The notes beneath the pieces were generated by a model that saw only the letters and a list, made by a program, of their open reading frames with translations, made no database searches and was not told the origin of the DNA. Source: Minwuiaceae bacterium (lineage in GTDB: Bacteria > Pseudomonadota > Alphaproteobacteria > Minwuiales > Minwuiaceae). Taken from it: 64,000 bases of DNA. This document shows, piece by piece, positions 8,416 to 17,654 of this stretch. How positions within the stretch are numbered: the stretch's first letter is position 1; every line of letters starts with the position of its first letter. Position numbers and translations under genes: made by a program. Where the stretch lies: positions 34,751-98,750 of the forward strand of contig JANQEE010000062.1 of the NCBI GenBank assembly GCA_028278525.1, read 5' to 3'.

Positions 8416-9780
8416 ATGACCAGTCTGATTTGCGATGAAATCCTGTTGGCCGACGGCTGGGCCTGTGACGTGGTGCTGGAAATCGACGGAGCAGGCTGGT
8501 TGGCGGCTGTACGCCCGGCGGCTGCCGGCGACAAGGGCGATCGGATCGCCGGGCCCGTCATTCCCGGCATGCCGAACCTGCACAGCCACGCGTTCCAGCG
8601 GGCGATGGCCGGGTTGGGCGAACGCGCCGGGCCGACCGACGACAGCTTCTGGACCTGGCGGCAGGTGATGTACGACTTCGTCGGCAAGCTCGGACCGGAC
8701 GCGGTGGAGGCGATCGCGGCGCAGCTCTATGTCGAGATGCTGAAGGCCGGGTTCACTGCGGTCGGCGAGTTCCACTACCTGCATCACGATCCGGCGGGCC
8801 GGGCCTACGCGGACCCGGCGGAACTGTCGCATCGGGTGATCGCGGCGGCGCGGCGGACGGGAATCGGCATCACGCATCTGCCGGTGCTCTACGCCCATGG
8901 CGGTTTCGGCGGGCAGCCGGCCGCCGAAGGGCAGCGCCGTTTCCTGAACGACGCGGATGGGTTCTTTCGGATCGTCGACGCCGCGTTCGCCGAGGCGGGT
9001 GGCGACCCGCAGATCGCCGTCGGGATCGCGCCGCATTCGTTGCGTGCCGTCACGCCGGACCTTCTGGCGGAAGCGCTTCGTATGCTGGACGAGCTCGACA
9101 CCGCGGCGCCGGTGCATATCCATATCGCGGAACAGACCAAGGAGATCGACGACTGCGTGGCCTGGTCCGGCGCGCGCCCGGTCGACTGGTTGTGCGACAA
9201 CACCGACGTGAATGGCCGCTGGTGCCTGGTGCATGCGACGCATATGACCGAGGGCGAAACAATGCGGTTGGCGACGTCGGGTGCGGTGGCAGGGCTCTGT
9301 CCGACGACGGAGGCGAATCTCGGCGATGGGCTGTTTCCGGCTCCGGCCTATCTCCAGGCCGGCGGCCGGTACGGCGTCGGGTCGGATAGCCATATTTCGG
9401 TCAGCCCGGTCGAGGAATTGCGCTGGCTGGAATACGGGCAGCGGTTGGTCGCCCGGGCACGCAACCTGCTGCTCGGCGGCGACGGAACGTCGGTCGGCGC
9501 GACGCTCTGGCGGGCCGCGGCGGCGGGCGGGGCGCAGGCGCTGGGCCGGAAGATCGGCCGGATCGCCGCCGGCTGCCGCGCCGATCTTCTGGTGCTGGAC
9601 CGGGATCATCCGATTCTGGCGGGGCGCGCGGGCGACACGCTGCTCGACGCGCTGGTGTTCGCCGGCAACGCCAATCCGGTGCGCGACGTTATGGCCGGCG
9701 GCCGCTGGGTGGTGCGGGACGGGCACCACCCGGACGAAGACAAAATCGCCGCCGACTACCGGTCCGCTATCTCGGCGTAA
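8416..9780 (+). CDS. hutF: Formimidoylglutamate deiminase
   Basis: Amidohydrolase that deiminates N-formimino-L-glutamate to N-formyl-L-glutamate and ammonia, the branch used by Pseudomonas and many alphaproteobacteria instead of HutG formiminoglutamase. The 454-aa protein has the metal site MPNLHSHAFQRAMAG, the lid motif SFWTWRQVMYDF and the diagnostic CPTTEANLGDGLFP. It is divergent from hutI and convergent, with a 3-bp gap, with the downstream oxidoreductase. Its presence implies that an N-formylglutamate deformylase is encoded elsewhere, possibly past the left edge. Confidence 0.96.
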   Translation: MTSLICDEILLADGWACDVVLEIDGAGWLAAVRPAAAGDKGDRIAGPVIPGMPNLHSHAFQRAMAGLGERAGPTDDSFWTWRQVMYDFVGKLGPDAVEAIAAQLYVEMLKAGFTAVGEFHYLHHDPAGRAYADPAELSHRVIAAARRTGIGITHLPVLYAHGGFGGQPAAEGQRRFLNDADGFFRIVDAAFAEAGGDPQIAVGIAPHSLRAVTPDLLAEALRMLDELDTAAPVHIHIAEQTKEIDDCVAWSGARPVDWLCDNTDVNGRWCLVHATHMTEGETMRLATSGAVAGLCPTTEANLGDGLFPAPAYLQAGGRYGVGSDSHISVSPVEELRWLEYGQRLVARARNLLLGGDGTSVGATLWRAAAAGGAQALGRKIGRIAAGCRADLLVLDRDHPILAGRAGDTLLDALVFAGNANPVRDVMAGGRWVVRDGHHPDEDKIAADYRSAISA

Positions 9781-9783
9781 GCT

Positions 9784-11121
9784 TCAGACCCAGGGGCAGT
9801 GGCTGTTCGACGCGCCGAAGGTTCGGCCGGCCGCGAACCGGTCCATGCCGAAGGGCTTCAATTCGGCGACGTCGTTGCCGCCGACGATCTGGCGCGCGAC
9901 CAGCTTGCCGACGCCGGCCATCTTGAAGCCGTGGTTCGAGTCGGCGCACATGTAAACGTTCGGCAGGATCCAGTCGAAGATCGGCACGTTGTCCGGCGTG
10001 AAGGCGCCGATGCCGCCGTTCGGGCGGTCGCGGAAGTTCGGGCGGCAGCCCTCGAACCGGCCCATCAACTGGCCCATGGCGGCGCAGATGTAGTCCGCGA
10101 ATTCCGGCTCGGCCTGATAGTCCTTGTTGTCGTGGCCGTAGGGGTCGAGTTTCGCTTCCGGGCCGATCATCACCGGGATGGTTCCGCCCTGCACGCCCAT
10201 GCGGTCCATGCGCTCGGCGCCGTTCTTCCAGTAGACGTAGAGATGATCGTCGAGTTCGCGGCCGGTGCCGTGCTCGATCACCGGGGTGTTCATCAGCTCC
10301 ACATGCAGCACCGGCGGGTCCAGGTCGTTGGCGGCGCGGTACGGCTCGTCGATATAAACCTCGCCTTCCAGCAGGCGCCAGTAGGTCCACATATCTTTGG
10401 TGGCGCTGCCGCCGTCGGGATAGGCGCAGTCGAGCGCCGTCGGCTTGCCGAGCAGGTTCCAGTGCTTGCCGACCCAGGCGCCGACGCAGAGGAAAACGGT
10501 GTCGACTTTGATGACGCCCTGGCTGGTATGCAGGGCACTGACCGTGCCGTCGGCCATGTCGTAGTTCTCGACCTCGACGCCCGATAGAATGCGGACGCCG
10601 TGCTGTCGACACTTCTCCGCCAGGCCGCGCACGAACTGCATGGTGCCGGCATAGCCGGATATCTTCTCGTGGATTGCGACGTCGATGCCGTCGGTTTTGA
10701 AGTCGGGCCAGATGTTGGTGAGGAAGGATCGCGCATCGGCTCCGACATAGAGGTCGGAGTGGTAGTCGACCGCGTTCTGGCTGCGGTGGAGATTCTCGTA
10801 GTCGGCGATCTGGTTGGTTTCGCCGCAGGAGATGTAGCCGACCTGCTGGAAGCCGAAATTGACCGGATCGTGCATCCAGACGTCGACCGAATGCCTGAGG
10901 ATCGGGTGGAGTTCCTCGGTCATGTAGAAGTTGCGGACGCAGCCGCAGGCGATACCGGTGGCGCCTGCGCCCGGCGCGGTCTTGTCCAGTACGATAATGT
11001 CGGCACCGGAGCCGGTGCCTTTCTTCTCCAGTTCCATCGCCAGGTGCCAGGCGGTGCTCATGCCGTGCACGCCGGCGCCGATCACGGCGTAGGTGATCGA
11101 GCTTGGCAGGTCGTTTGTCAT
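9784..11121 (-). CDS. FAD-dependent oxidoreductase, DAO / sarcosine-oxidase-beta type
   Basis: Flavoprotein of the D-amino-acid oxidase fold, 445 aa. The FAD-binding Rossmann motif is VIGAGVHGMSTAWHL (about residues 13-27). The middle region oxidises an amine substrate in family members, and the C-terminal motif PIFDWILPNVYMCADSNHGF is the second FAD contact region. There is no signal peptide. The substrate (an N-methylated amino acid or other amine) cannot be told from sequence. It is convergent with hutF and separated from the desaturase gene by 97 bp. A role in histidine-related metabolism is possible but unsupported. Confidence 0.8.
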   Translation of the reverse strand: MTNDLPSSITYAVIGAGVHGMSTAWHLAMELEKKGTGSGADIIVLDKTAPGAGATGIACGCVRNFYMTEELHPILRHSVDVWMHDPVNFGFQQVGYISCGETNQIADYENLHRSQNAVDYHSDLYVGADARSFLTNIWPDFKTDGIDVAIHEKISGYAGTMQFVRGLAEKCRQHGVRILSGVEVENYDMADGTVSALHTSQGVIKVDTVFLCVGAWVGKHWNLLGKPTALDCAYPDGGSATKDMWTYWRLLEGEVYIDEPYRAANDLDPPVLHVELMNTPVIEHGTGRELDDHLYVYWKNGAERMDRMGVQGGTIPVMIGPEAKLDPYGHDNKDYQAEPEFADYICAAMGQLMGRFEGCRPNFRDRPNGGIGAFTPDNVPIFDWILPNVYMCADSNHGFKMAGVGKLVARQIVGGNDVAELKPFGMDRFAAGRTFGASNSHCPWV

Positions 11122-11218
11122 GTTCCCATCCCCGTTGTTTGTCTGTCGTTAGTCTGGAACGCCGGGCACGGCCCGCGCCGTCCCGTATGCGACCATCGCG
11201 CCGGGCGTCATGTCGCTA

Positions 11219-12175
11219 TCAGGCGTCATAGGGGTGCACCGGCGTTTCCTTCGGTTTGAACAGGTAGCGACGGAAGAGCCGGCCGTAGCCCGAAATCAGA
11301 TAGCCGCCGTTTTGCGCCAGCAGCCGCCGGCGTTCCGAGCGGTAGCCGGCGCGGAGGTCGTACCACGGCATCGCCGGGCGTTCGTGATGCAGCACGTGGT
11401 AGTTGTTGCCGAGATAGAGCAGGCGCCAGGGCAGGGCGCCCTCGACGATGGCGGTCCGATGCAGCGGGTTCTCCGCCGCCCGGTGCTCCGCATAGGAGCG
11501 CAGTAGGATCAGCGACATGCCCGCATAGGCGAAGCCGAACAGGTAAACCGGAAACGGAATGCCGCAGACGACGGTGGTCCAGTAAAGGAGCGCCCCGACA
11601 CTCGTCCAATGGAGGAGCCAAACGCGAAGCTTTTTCCTGTCGCCGCGGATAATCGCGGCCACCTCGTTCCGCCACAAGCGCAGCGCGTGGACCGCGGGGC
11701 CGAGCAGCAGGCGGCCGGCCAGCGTGTTGTAGACGGTGAGAAACCGGCGTGCCGGTGCGCTTAGCGTCCGCCAGCGCGCCGCGGTCACATAAAAGCTCTC
11801 GGGGTCGTTGGCCGGGCAGGTCAGGTGCTTGTCGCGATGGTGCTTGAGATGGACCGCGCGATAGATCGGATAAGGCAGCCAAAGACTCAATGGCGGCCAG
11901 GCCAGCAGGGCGTTGATCCGGGCGCTACGTGTCGGATGGCCGTGCAAGGCTTCGTGCTGGAACGAGCTGTGCCAGGCGGTCAGCCAGGCGCCGAGCGGTA
12001 CGGCCAGCCACCAGGGCATCGCCGTATAAAACCAGGTGACGGCGAGCCAGCCGCCGTAGATCAGGAAAATCAGGCCCCAGGTCGGCGCTTCTATCCGGCG
12101 CCATAATGGACTTGATACTGGCTCGACAGATGTGGCAACCCCCCCGAATCCGCGCGCCCGCGGTTCGCGTTTCAT
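11219..12175 (-). CDS. Fatty-acid-desaturase-family membrane protein
   Basis: Di-iron membrane enzyme of the FA_desaturase superfamily, 318 aa. The histidine boxes HSSFQHEALHGHP, HLKHHRDKH and NNYHVLHHERP are present, with four or more hydrophobic segments between them. ATG 12175 is chosen because GAGAGG precedes it by 7 nt; a TTG five codons upstream is possible. It diverges from the XRE regulator gene across 191 bp, which suggests that the regulator may control it. The true substrate (lipid acyl chain or another hydrophobic compound) is unknown. Confidence 0.85.
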   Translation of the reverse strand: MKREPRARGFGGVATSVEPVSSPLWRRIEAPTWGLIFLIYGGWLAVTWFYTAMPWWLAVPLGAWLTAWHSSFQHEALHGHPTRSARINALLAWPPLSLWLPYPIYRAVHLKHHRDKHLTCPANDPESFYVTAARWRTLSAPARRFLTVYNTLAGRLLLGPAVHALRLWRNEVAAIIRGDRKKLRVWLLHWTSVGALLYWTTVVCGIPFPVYLFGFAYAGMSLILLRSYAEHRAAENPLHRTAIVEGALPWRLLYLGNNYHVLHHERPAMPWYDLRAGYRSERRRLLAQNGGYLISGYGRLFRRYLFKPKETPVHPYDA

Positions 12176-12366
12176 GCGCAATCCTCTCAAAATGTCTTGG
12201 TTTGGCGGGGTCCGAAGCCGGACTGGCTACCGCCGATGACGCTACGGACCGTAGATCGAAGGGACTGCTGAATCAACGTGGGAATGTGAATTTTATATAG
12301 TATATTCCACTCAAATAGTTAATATGGTGATTTATCGAAACATCTGGGCATAAAGCGAATTATCTG
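12176..12366. promoter_or_regulatory. Divergent control region between desaturase and XRE regulator
   Basis: An AT-rich core (about 12285-12350), strikingly different from the surrounding GC-rich DNA, includes TTTTATATAGTATATTCC and several TA-rich hexamers suited to -10 elements on both strands. No single promoter can be fixed with confidence. It is the only control region available for both divergent genes and is the obvious place for an operator of the XRE protein. Confidence 0.45.
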
Positions 12367-13248
12367 ATGATTCAGCAAATAACCATCGACCGGCGCGACA
12401 CCGTGCGGGTGTTCCGCAGCCGGCTGGTCGACGCCCTGGGACGGTCCGGGCTGAACCGGTCGGAAGTCGCCCGGCAGATCGGCATCGACCGGTCCACTCT
12501 GTCGCAGCTTCTGTCGCCGCAGAACGACCGCCTGCCGCGGGCGGAGACGGTCGCCGCGATCGCGACCGTTCTGCAGGTCAGCGCGGACTGGCTGCTCGGC
12601 CTCAGCCAGGACGTGAACCGCCTGGCCGACATCCTGGAACAGTCCATCCAGATCGAACCGGGCGAACCGTCGGCGGCCGACGAGCGGTTGGGGCGCTGGC
12701 ATGCGGAAGCGGCCGGCTACAAGATCCGCTATGTGCCGACCAACCTGCCGGACCTGATCAAGATTCCGGAATTGATCCGCTACGAATTCCAGCATTATGA
12801 AGCGAAGAGTTCCGATCAGGCGCTGTTGGAAAGCGAAGACAGGCTGGCCTATTCCAGGCTGCCGGAGACGGAGATCGAGATCTGCAGCTCGGTGCAGGCG
12901 ATCGAGGAGTTCGGCGGCGGCTACGGCATCTGGAGCGACCTGGATATCTCGATCCGACGCAAACAGATCGCCGAAATGATAGATCTGGTCGACGAGATTT
13001 ACCCGACGCTGCGTTGGTTTCTCTACGACGGACGGGCGCGGTATTCGGTGCCGCTGACGATTTTCGGGCCACAGCGCGCGGCGGTCTACATGGGGCAGAT
13101 GTACTTCGTGTTCAACACGACGGAGCATATCCGTGTGTTGACCCGGCATTTCGACGATCTGATCCGTGTCGCCGTGGTGCAGCCGCCCGATGTCGCCGAC
13201 TTTTTGCGCGGCCTTCTAACCCGGCTCGACGGCCCGGGGCCCCACTGA
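12367..13248 (+). CDS. XRE-family transcriptional regulator with C-terminal sensor-like domain
   Basis: DNA-binding regulator of 293 aa. A helix-turn-helix of the Cro/CI type occupies residues 14-72 (LNRSEVARQIGIDRSTLSQL is the recognition region). The remaining 220 residues form a mixed alpha/beta domain that I do not recognise, probably for ligand sensing. It heads a plus-strand run in which the next gene starts 12 bp after its stop and diverges from the desaturase gene. Likely targets are its own operon and the desaturase; this is inferred from layout. Confidence 0.82.
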   Translation: MIQQITIDRRDTVRVFRSRLVDALGRSGLNRSEVARQIGIDRSTLSQLLSPQNDRLPRAETVAAIATVLQVSADWLLGLSQDVNRLADILEQSIQIEPGEPSAADERLGRWHAEAAGYKIRYVPTNLPDLIKIPELIRYEFQHYEAKSSDQALLESEDRLAYSRLPETEIEICSSVQAIEEFGGGYGIWSDLDISIRRKQIAEMIDLVDEIYPTLRWFLYDGRARYSVPLTIFGPQRAAVYMGQMYFVFNTTEHIRVLTRHFDDLIRVAVVQPPDVADFLRGLLTRLDGPGPH

Positions 13249-13260
13249 GGGCATTGTCCG

Positions 13261-14097
13261 ATGGCCGTCGTCAGTCTGCCGATGTACGACCTGCCGGAGG
13301 TCCGGGAAGCGACCGACGAATGGTGGTCGGGGCTCGCCGGTCATTTTCGCGATGCCGGCGTCGCCGGCGCGCCGGACCGGCTGAACCGCGATATCGCGGC
13401 CAAGGACGCATGGCGCGACCCGGCGCTTCTGTTCAGCCAGACCTGCGGATACCCGCTGACGCACGAGTTTCGCGGCCGTTTGACAGTCGTCGCAACCCCG
13501 GCGTACCGGGCGGCCGGCTGCGACGGCGCCGACTATTGCAGCTACCTGGTGGTGCGCGATGGCGCGGCCGCGGGCTCGATAGCCGACCTTCACGGAACGG
13601 TCGCCGCCGTCAACGGCATGGATTCCCAATCCGGTTGGAACGCGTTGGCTGCCGCGGTCGCGCCGTTCGCAGGGGGGGACGGGTTTTTCAGCCGCATCGA
13701 ACTAAGCGGGGCGCATGCCGAGAGTATCGCCATGGTGCGGGACGGCGGCGCGGACGTCGCGGCGATCGATGCCGTGACCCTGGCCTTGATCGAAAGGCAC
13801 CGTCCCGCGGCTTTGCACGGCATCCGCAGGCTGGCCGAAACGCCCGCCGCGCCCGGGCTTCCCTATGTAACGCGGCGCGACGCGGATGCCGGTCTGGTGG
13901 AGGCGCTGTGGCTCGGTTTGCAGGCCGCCGTTGCGGATCCGTCGCTTGCGGCCGTCCGCGATGCCCTGCTGATCGACGGCGCGGAACGGTTGGCGATTGG
14001 GGCTTACGACCGTATTCTGGCGATCGAGAAACTTGCCGAGGCCGCCGGTTTATCCGCCATGGCCCGCCAACATCGCGAGACAATGACGGATCCATGA
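13261..14097 (+). CDS. PhnD/SsuA-like substrate-binding-fold protein lacking a signal peptide
   Basis: 278 aa with the type II periplasmic-binding fold of PhnD-like proteins (SYLVVRDGAAAGSIADLHG, then GGADVAAIDAVTLALIERH). The N-terminus MAVVSLPMYDLPEV enters the first beta strand directly, with no hydrophobic leader, so the protein is predicted to be cytoplasmic. No permease or ATPase gene lies nearby. Its stop overlaps the ATG of the next gene (ATGA), pointing to translational coupling. It may act as a cytosolic ligand carrier or sensor, or be a repurposed binding protein; its function is unknown. Confidence 0.72.
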   Translation: MAVVSLPMYDLPEVREATDEWWSGLAGHFRDAGVAGAPDRLNRDIAAKDAWRDPALLFSQTCGYPLTHEFRGRLTVVATPAYRAAGCDGADYCSYLVVRDGAAAGSIADLHGTVAAVNGMDSQSGWNALAAAVAPFAGGDGFFSRIELSGAHAESIAMVRDGGADVAAIDAVTLALIERHRPAALHGIRRLAETPAAPGLPYVTRRDADAGLVEALWLGLQAAVADPSLAAVRDALLIDGAERLAIGAYDRILAIEKLAEAAGLSAMARQHRETMTDP

Positions 14098-14687
14098 CCA
14101 AGACCATCGATTACTTCGTATCGCTTCAATCGCCCTGGACCTATCTTGGGCACCAGCGGCTGCTCGACATCGCGTCCCGCCACGGCGCGGATATACGGAT
14201 TGCCCCGGTCAATTTCGGCACGATCTTTCCGAAGACAGGCGGCCTGCCGTTGCCGAAACGCGCGCCGGAACGCCAGAAGTATCGGATGATGGAGCTGCGC
14301 CGGTGGCGGAGTTTCCTGGACGTGCCGCTGAACTTCAGCCCGGCGCATTTTCCGGCCGACGAGGCATTGGCTGCCGGCATGGTCGGTGCGGCACGGGATG
14401 CCGGGCTTGATGCCGTCGGTCTGGCCGGTGCGGTCCTGCGGGCCGTTTGGGCGGAAGAAAAAAACATCGGAGAGCGGGACACGTTGCTGGCTGTCGCCGA
14501 TGGCTTGGGGCTGGACGGATCCACGCTGGTATCGGCCGCCGAGGCGGATGCGGGCGCCACCTGGCAGCGCGATACGGAAGCGGCCCTCGAGCGGGGTGTT
14601 TTCGGTGCGCCGACCTATATCTATCGAGACGAGCTGTTCTGGGGACAGGACCGGCTCGACTTTCTCGACCGCGCCGTGGGCGGTTAG
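14094..14687 (+). CDS. 2-hydroxychromene-2-carboxylate isomerase family (DsbA-fold, GST-kappa-like)
   Basis: 197-aa thioredoxin-fold protein of the NahD/kappa-class GST family, whose named member isomerises hydroxychromene carboxylate with glutathione during naphthalene breakdown. The opening YFVSLQSPWTYLGHQRL gives the glutathione-binding loop, with Ser in place of a DsbA cysteine, and GVFGAPTYIYRDELFWGQDR is the conserved C-terminal segment. No aromatic-degradation genes are nearby, so the true substrate is probably different. It is translationally coupled to the PhnD-like gene and followed after 32 bp by the hybrid kinase. Confidence 0.82.
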   Translation: MTKTIDYFVSLQSPWTYLGHQRLLDIASRHGADIRIAPVNFGTIFPKTGGLPLPKRAPERQKYRMMELRRWRSFLDVPLNFSPAHFPADEALAAGMVGAARDAGLDAVGLAGAVLRAVWAEEKNIGERDTLLAVADGLGLDGSTLVSAAEADAGATWQRDTEAALERGVFGAPTYIYRDELFWGQDRLDFLDRAVGG

Positions 14688-14719
14688 CGACCGTCCGATG
14701 AACCGGGCCGACGACAGGA

Positions 14720-17647
14720 ATGGCTGAGCGCTCAGAGAGTCCCAAGTCGTTGCGGTTCTGGGCTGCGGCATTGTCCGCCGCTCTATTCGTCATCAGCCTT
14801 GCCTTCTGGGTTTCCCGGACCGTCCAGACGGCGGACGGCCTGGGGGCCGCGTTTGTAACCGTTTTACCGATGCTGGGAATTCTGGCCGGCGGGGCCGGTC
14901 TGGCGGCGGCGGCGTTCTGGTCCCGGCAGATGCACATCCGGCGGGCGGAACGCGCCGAGCGGGCCGAACGGCAAGCCGTGGAGTCGGAGAAAGGGTTGAT
15001 CGACCTGCTCGAGTCCGTGCCGACGGCGATCGCCTTGTGGGATCGCGAGGATCGGCTGGTTCATTGCAACGCCAAATACCGGGAACTATTCAGCGGGGCG
15101 GCCGACTATCTGATCGCGGGCATGCCTTTCGACACGGTGCTGGAAGTCGCGGTGGCGAGAAACCTGATGGCGGACGTGGACGGCGACCCGGAGGGTTGGC
15201 TGGCCTGCCGGAAAGCGTTGCATGCCAAGCCGGTCGCGACCTTCGAGCGCAGGCTGCCCGGCGACCAATGGTACAGGGTGAGCGATATACGTTCGGAACT
15301 TGGCGGATCGGTACTGCTGATGACCGACATTACCCCGCTTAAACGTCATGAACGGGCGCTCGAGCAAAGCGAACGGCGGTTTCGCGACTTTGCGGAGGCG
15401 TCCTCGGATCTGCTGTGGGAAATGGACGCGGATCTTTGTTTCACCTCGGTCCAGGATCATGTCGAAGACGTCACCGGCATGCCGCCGGAAGACTTTCTTG
15501 GCAAGAAGCGCACCGATTTCAGAGTGGGTGACGACGATCCGGCAAAATGGGAAGCCCATCTGGAAGACCTCAGCGCGCGCCGTGCGTTTCGCGATTTCCG
15601 CTATGAGCTGCTCGACCGGAAAGGGCAGCGGCACGAGCTGTCGGTGAGCGGCAAGCCGGTGTTCGACGAAACCGGGACGTTCTCCGGTTACCGCGGCGTG
15701 ACCACCGACCGGACCGGGGTCGCCGAAGTGGAGGCGGCAGTCGAGGCGATGCGCCTGCAGATGCAGGAAGCCATCGAAAGCATCTCCGAAGGATTTGCGC
15801 TGTTCGATGCCGATGACAGGCTTGTTATGTGCAACTCCAACTACCGGAACCTCTACCCGCTTGCCTGGGACGTCATGGTGCCCGGCGCGGCGTTCACGGA
15901 TATGGCCCGGGTCGCCGCCGAACGCGGCCAGTTCGTCGAAGCGCAGGGCCGGATCGACGAATGGCTCGAAGCCCGCGTCAAACGGCACAGGAACCCGAGC
16001 GGCTTTTTCGAGCACCACCTGGCCGACGGGCGCTGGCTGCAGACCAGCGAACGCCGGACCGCCGCCGGCGGTGTGGTCAGCGTCCATATGGATATTACCC
16101 AGCTGAAGCTGCGCGAACAGGAACTGAGCACGGCGATGCGGCAGGCGGAAGCGGCCAACCGCGCAAAGTCCGACTTCATGGCCGTCATCAGCCATGAAAT
16201 CCGAACCCCCCTGAACGGCGTGCTCGGCATGCTGGGCCTGTTGAACGACACCGGGCTGCGCGAGGAACAGTCGAAGTTCGTGGATCTGGCGCAGCAATCC
16301 GGGGTGTCGCTGAGAAAGCTGCTTGACGAGGTGCTCGACTTTTCCAGACTTGAGCAGGACGTCTTCACGCCGAGTCGTGTTGAGTTTCGCCCGGTGGAGA
16401 CGGTTGACACCGTCGTCAACGCGGCCGCTGCACAAGCTGGCGACAAAGACGTCGAAATCGTGTCCGCGATAGCGGCCGACGTGCCGCGGCGTCTGTTTGG
16501 CGATCCTGAGCGGCTTCAGCAGATCTTGCTCAATCTGACGTCGAACGCCGTCAAATTCACCGAATCCGGCAAGGTCGGTATCTCCATCGATGTCGTTCGG
16601 AAACGCGCCGGTCATGCGCTGTTACGGTTTGCCGTCGAGGATACGGGAATAGGCATTCCGCCCGAAGCACGGGACAGCGTGTTCGAGCATTTCACGCAGG
16701 TCGACCCTTCGGCTTCCCGCCAACATGGCGGTGCGGGACTTGGACTGGCGATCTGCAAGCGGCTGGTGGACCTGCTGGGCGGCACGATCGGCGTTGTAAG
16801 CGATGTGGGCAAGGGCAGCAGATTCTGGTTCGAACTGGACTTTTCGACCGACCGGGCGGCTTACGCCGTGCCCGACTTCAGGCGGCGGTCGACGCCGCCG
16901 GGTGCGCCGCGTGGCGACGGCCAGCACATACTGCTGGCGGAAGACAGTCCGACCAATCAACTGGTGGCGAAATCGATACTGGAAGACGCCGGGTATAAGG
17001 TCGACGTGGTGGCGGACGGGTACGAGGTGCTGGACCGGCTGGCGGCGGCGGCTTACGACCTGATTCTCATGGATGTATCGATGCCCACGATGGATGGGAT
17101 CGAAGCGACGAGACAGATCCGGCAACGACCGGATTCGACCCGAATTCCAATCATTGCGATGACCGCGCATGCGTTCACGGAAGACCGGCAGCGCTGTTTG
17201 GACGCCGGCATGGAAGACCATCTGTCCAAGCCGTTCGAGAAAAACGACTTGTTGTGGACGGTCCATCGCAATCTGGGTCGGTCCGATGGGGGCCGCGGGG
17301 GCCGGGTTCTCGATGTCGAGGCTCTGTCGCAACTGGAGGCCGATACCGACCCCGCGACGTTGCCGACCCTGATCGACAGCTTCCTGACAGAAGCCCGGCA
17401 ACGCGCCCGTAAACTGGAGCAGGCGGCGAAGAGCGGCGACTTGCGCGCGATGGAGCATGAATCGCATGCGCTCAAGAGCAGTGCGCAGACGTTCGGCGCA
17501 TCGGATCTGCATAGCCGCGCCAAGGCGATCGAGCATGCCTGCCTCAGCCGACGGCGGGCGGAAGCGGTAGCGCTTTGCGAGTCGATTACGGACCTGGCCG
17601 ATGCGGCAGCGGACGCATTGAAGGAACGCTTCGGAGCCTCGGCCTGA
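14720..17647 (+). CDS. Hybrid sensor histidine kinase with PAS, HisKA, HATPase, REC and Hpt domains
   Basis: 975-aa phosphorelay protein. Two membrane segments (about 13-32 and 46-66) are followed by three PAS-like modules (about 90-215, 220-335, 350-460), a dimerisation domain with the phospho-accepting His492 in AVISHEIRTPLNG, an ATPase domain (DTGIGIPPEA, GGAGLGLAICKRLV), a receiver with phospho-acceptor Asp785 (LILMDVSMPTMDG) and a C-terminal Hpt domain with His916 (HALKSSAQTFGA). It therefore carries the whole His-Asp-His relay. It is convergent, 7 bp apart, with a LuxO-like response regulator that is the likely final acceptor. The stimulus is unknown. Confidence 0.93.
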   Translation: MAERSESPKSLRFWAAALSAALFVISLAFWVSRTVQTADGLGAAFVTVLPMLGILAGGAGLAAAAFWSRQMHIRRAERAERAERQAVESEKGLIDLLESVPTAIALWDREDRLVHCNAKYRELFSGAADYLIAGMPFDTVLEVAVARNLMADVDGDPEGWLACRKALHAKPVATFERRLPGDQWYRVSDIRSELGGSVLLMTDITPLKRHERALEQSERRFRDFAEASSDLLWEMDADLCFTSVQDHVEDVTGMPPEDFLGKKRTDFRVGDDDPAKWEAHLEDLSARRAFRDFRYELLDRKGQRHELSVSGKPVFDETGTFSGYRGVTTDRTGVAEVEAAVEAMRLQMQEAIESISEGFALFDADDRLVMCNSNYRNLYPLAWDVMVPGAAFTDMARVAAERGQFVEAQGRIDEWLEARVKRHRNPSGFFEHHLADGRWLQTSERRTAAGGVVSVHMDITQLKLREQELSTAMRQAEAANRAKSDFMAVISHEIRTPLNGVLGMLGLLNDTGLREEQSKFVDLAQQSGVSLRKLLDEVLDFSRLEQDVFTPSRVEFRPVETVDTVVNAAAAQAGDKDVEIVSAIAADVPRRLFGDPERLQQILLNLTSNAVKFTESGKVGISIDVVRKRAGHALLRFAVEDTGIGIPPEARDSVFEHFTQVDPSASRQHGGAGLGLAICKRLVDLLGGTIGVVSDVGKGSRFWFELDFSTDRAAYAVPDFRRRSTPPGAPRGDGQHILLAEDSPTNQLVAKSILEDAGYKVDVVADGYEVLDRLAAAAYDLILMDVSMPTMDGIEATRQIRQRPDSTRIPIIAMTAHAFTEDRQRCLDAGMEDHLSKPFEKNDLLWTVHRNLGRSDGGRGGRVLDVEALSQLEADTDPATLPTLIDSFLTEARQRARKLEQAAKSGDLRAMEHESHALKSSAQTFGASDLHSRAKAIEHACLSRRRAEAVALCESITDLADAAADALKERFGASA

Positions 17648-17654
17648 AAGCGCT

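Noticed and set aside
8314..9729. Open frame of 471 codons on the minus strand opposite hutF
   Set aside because: hutF on the plus strand matches its family over its full length. The minus frame is a shadow that begins within the palindrome.
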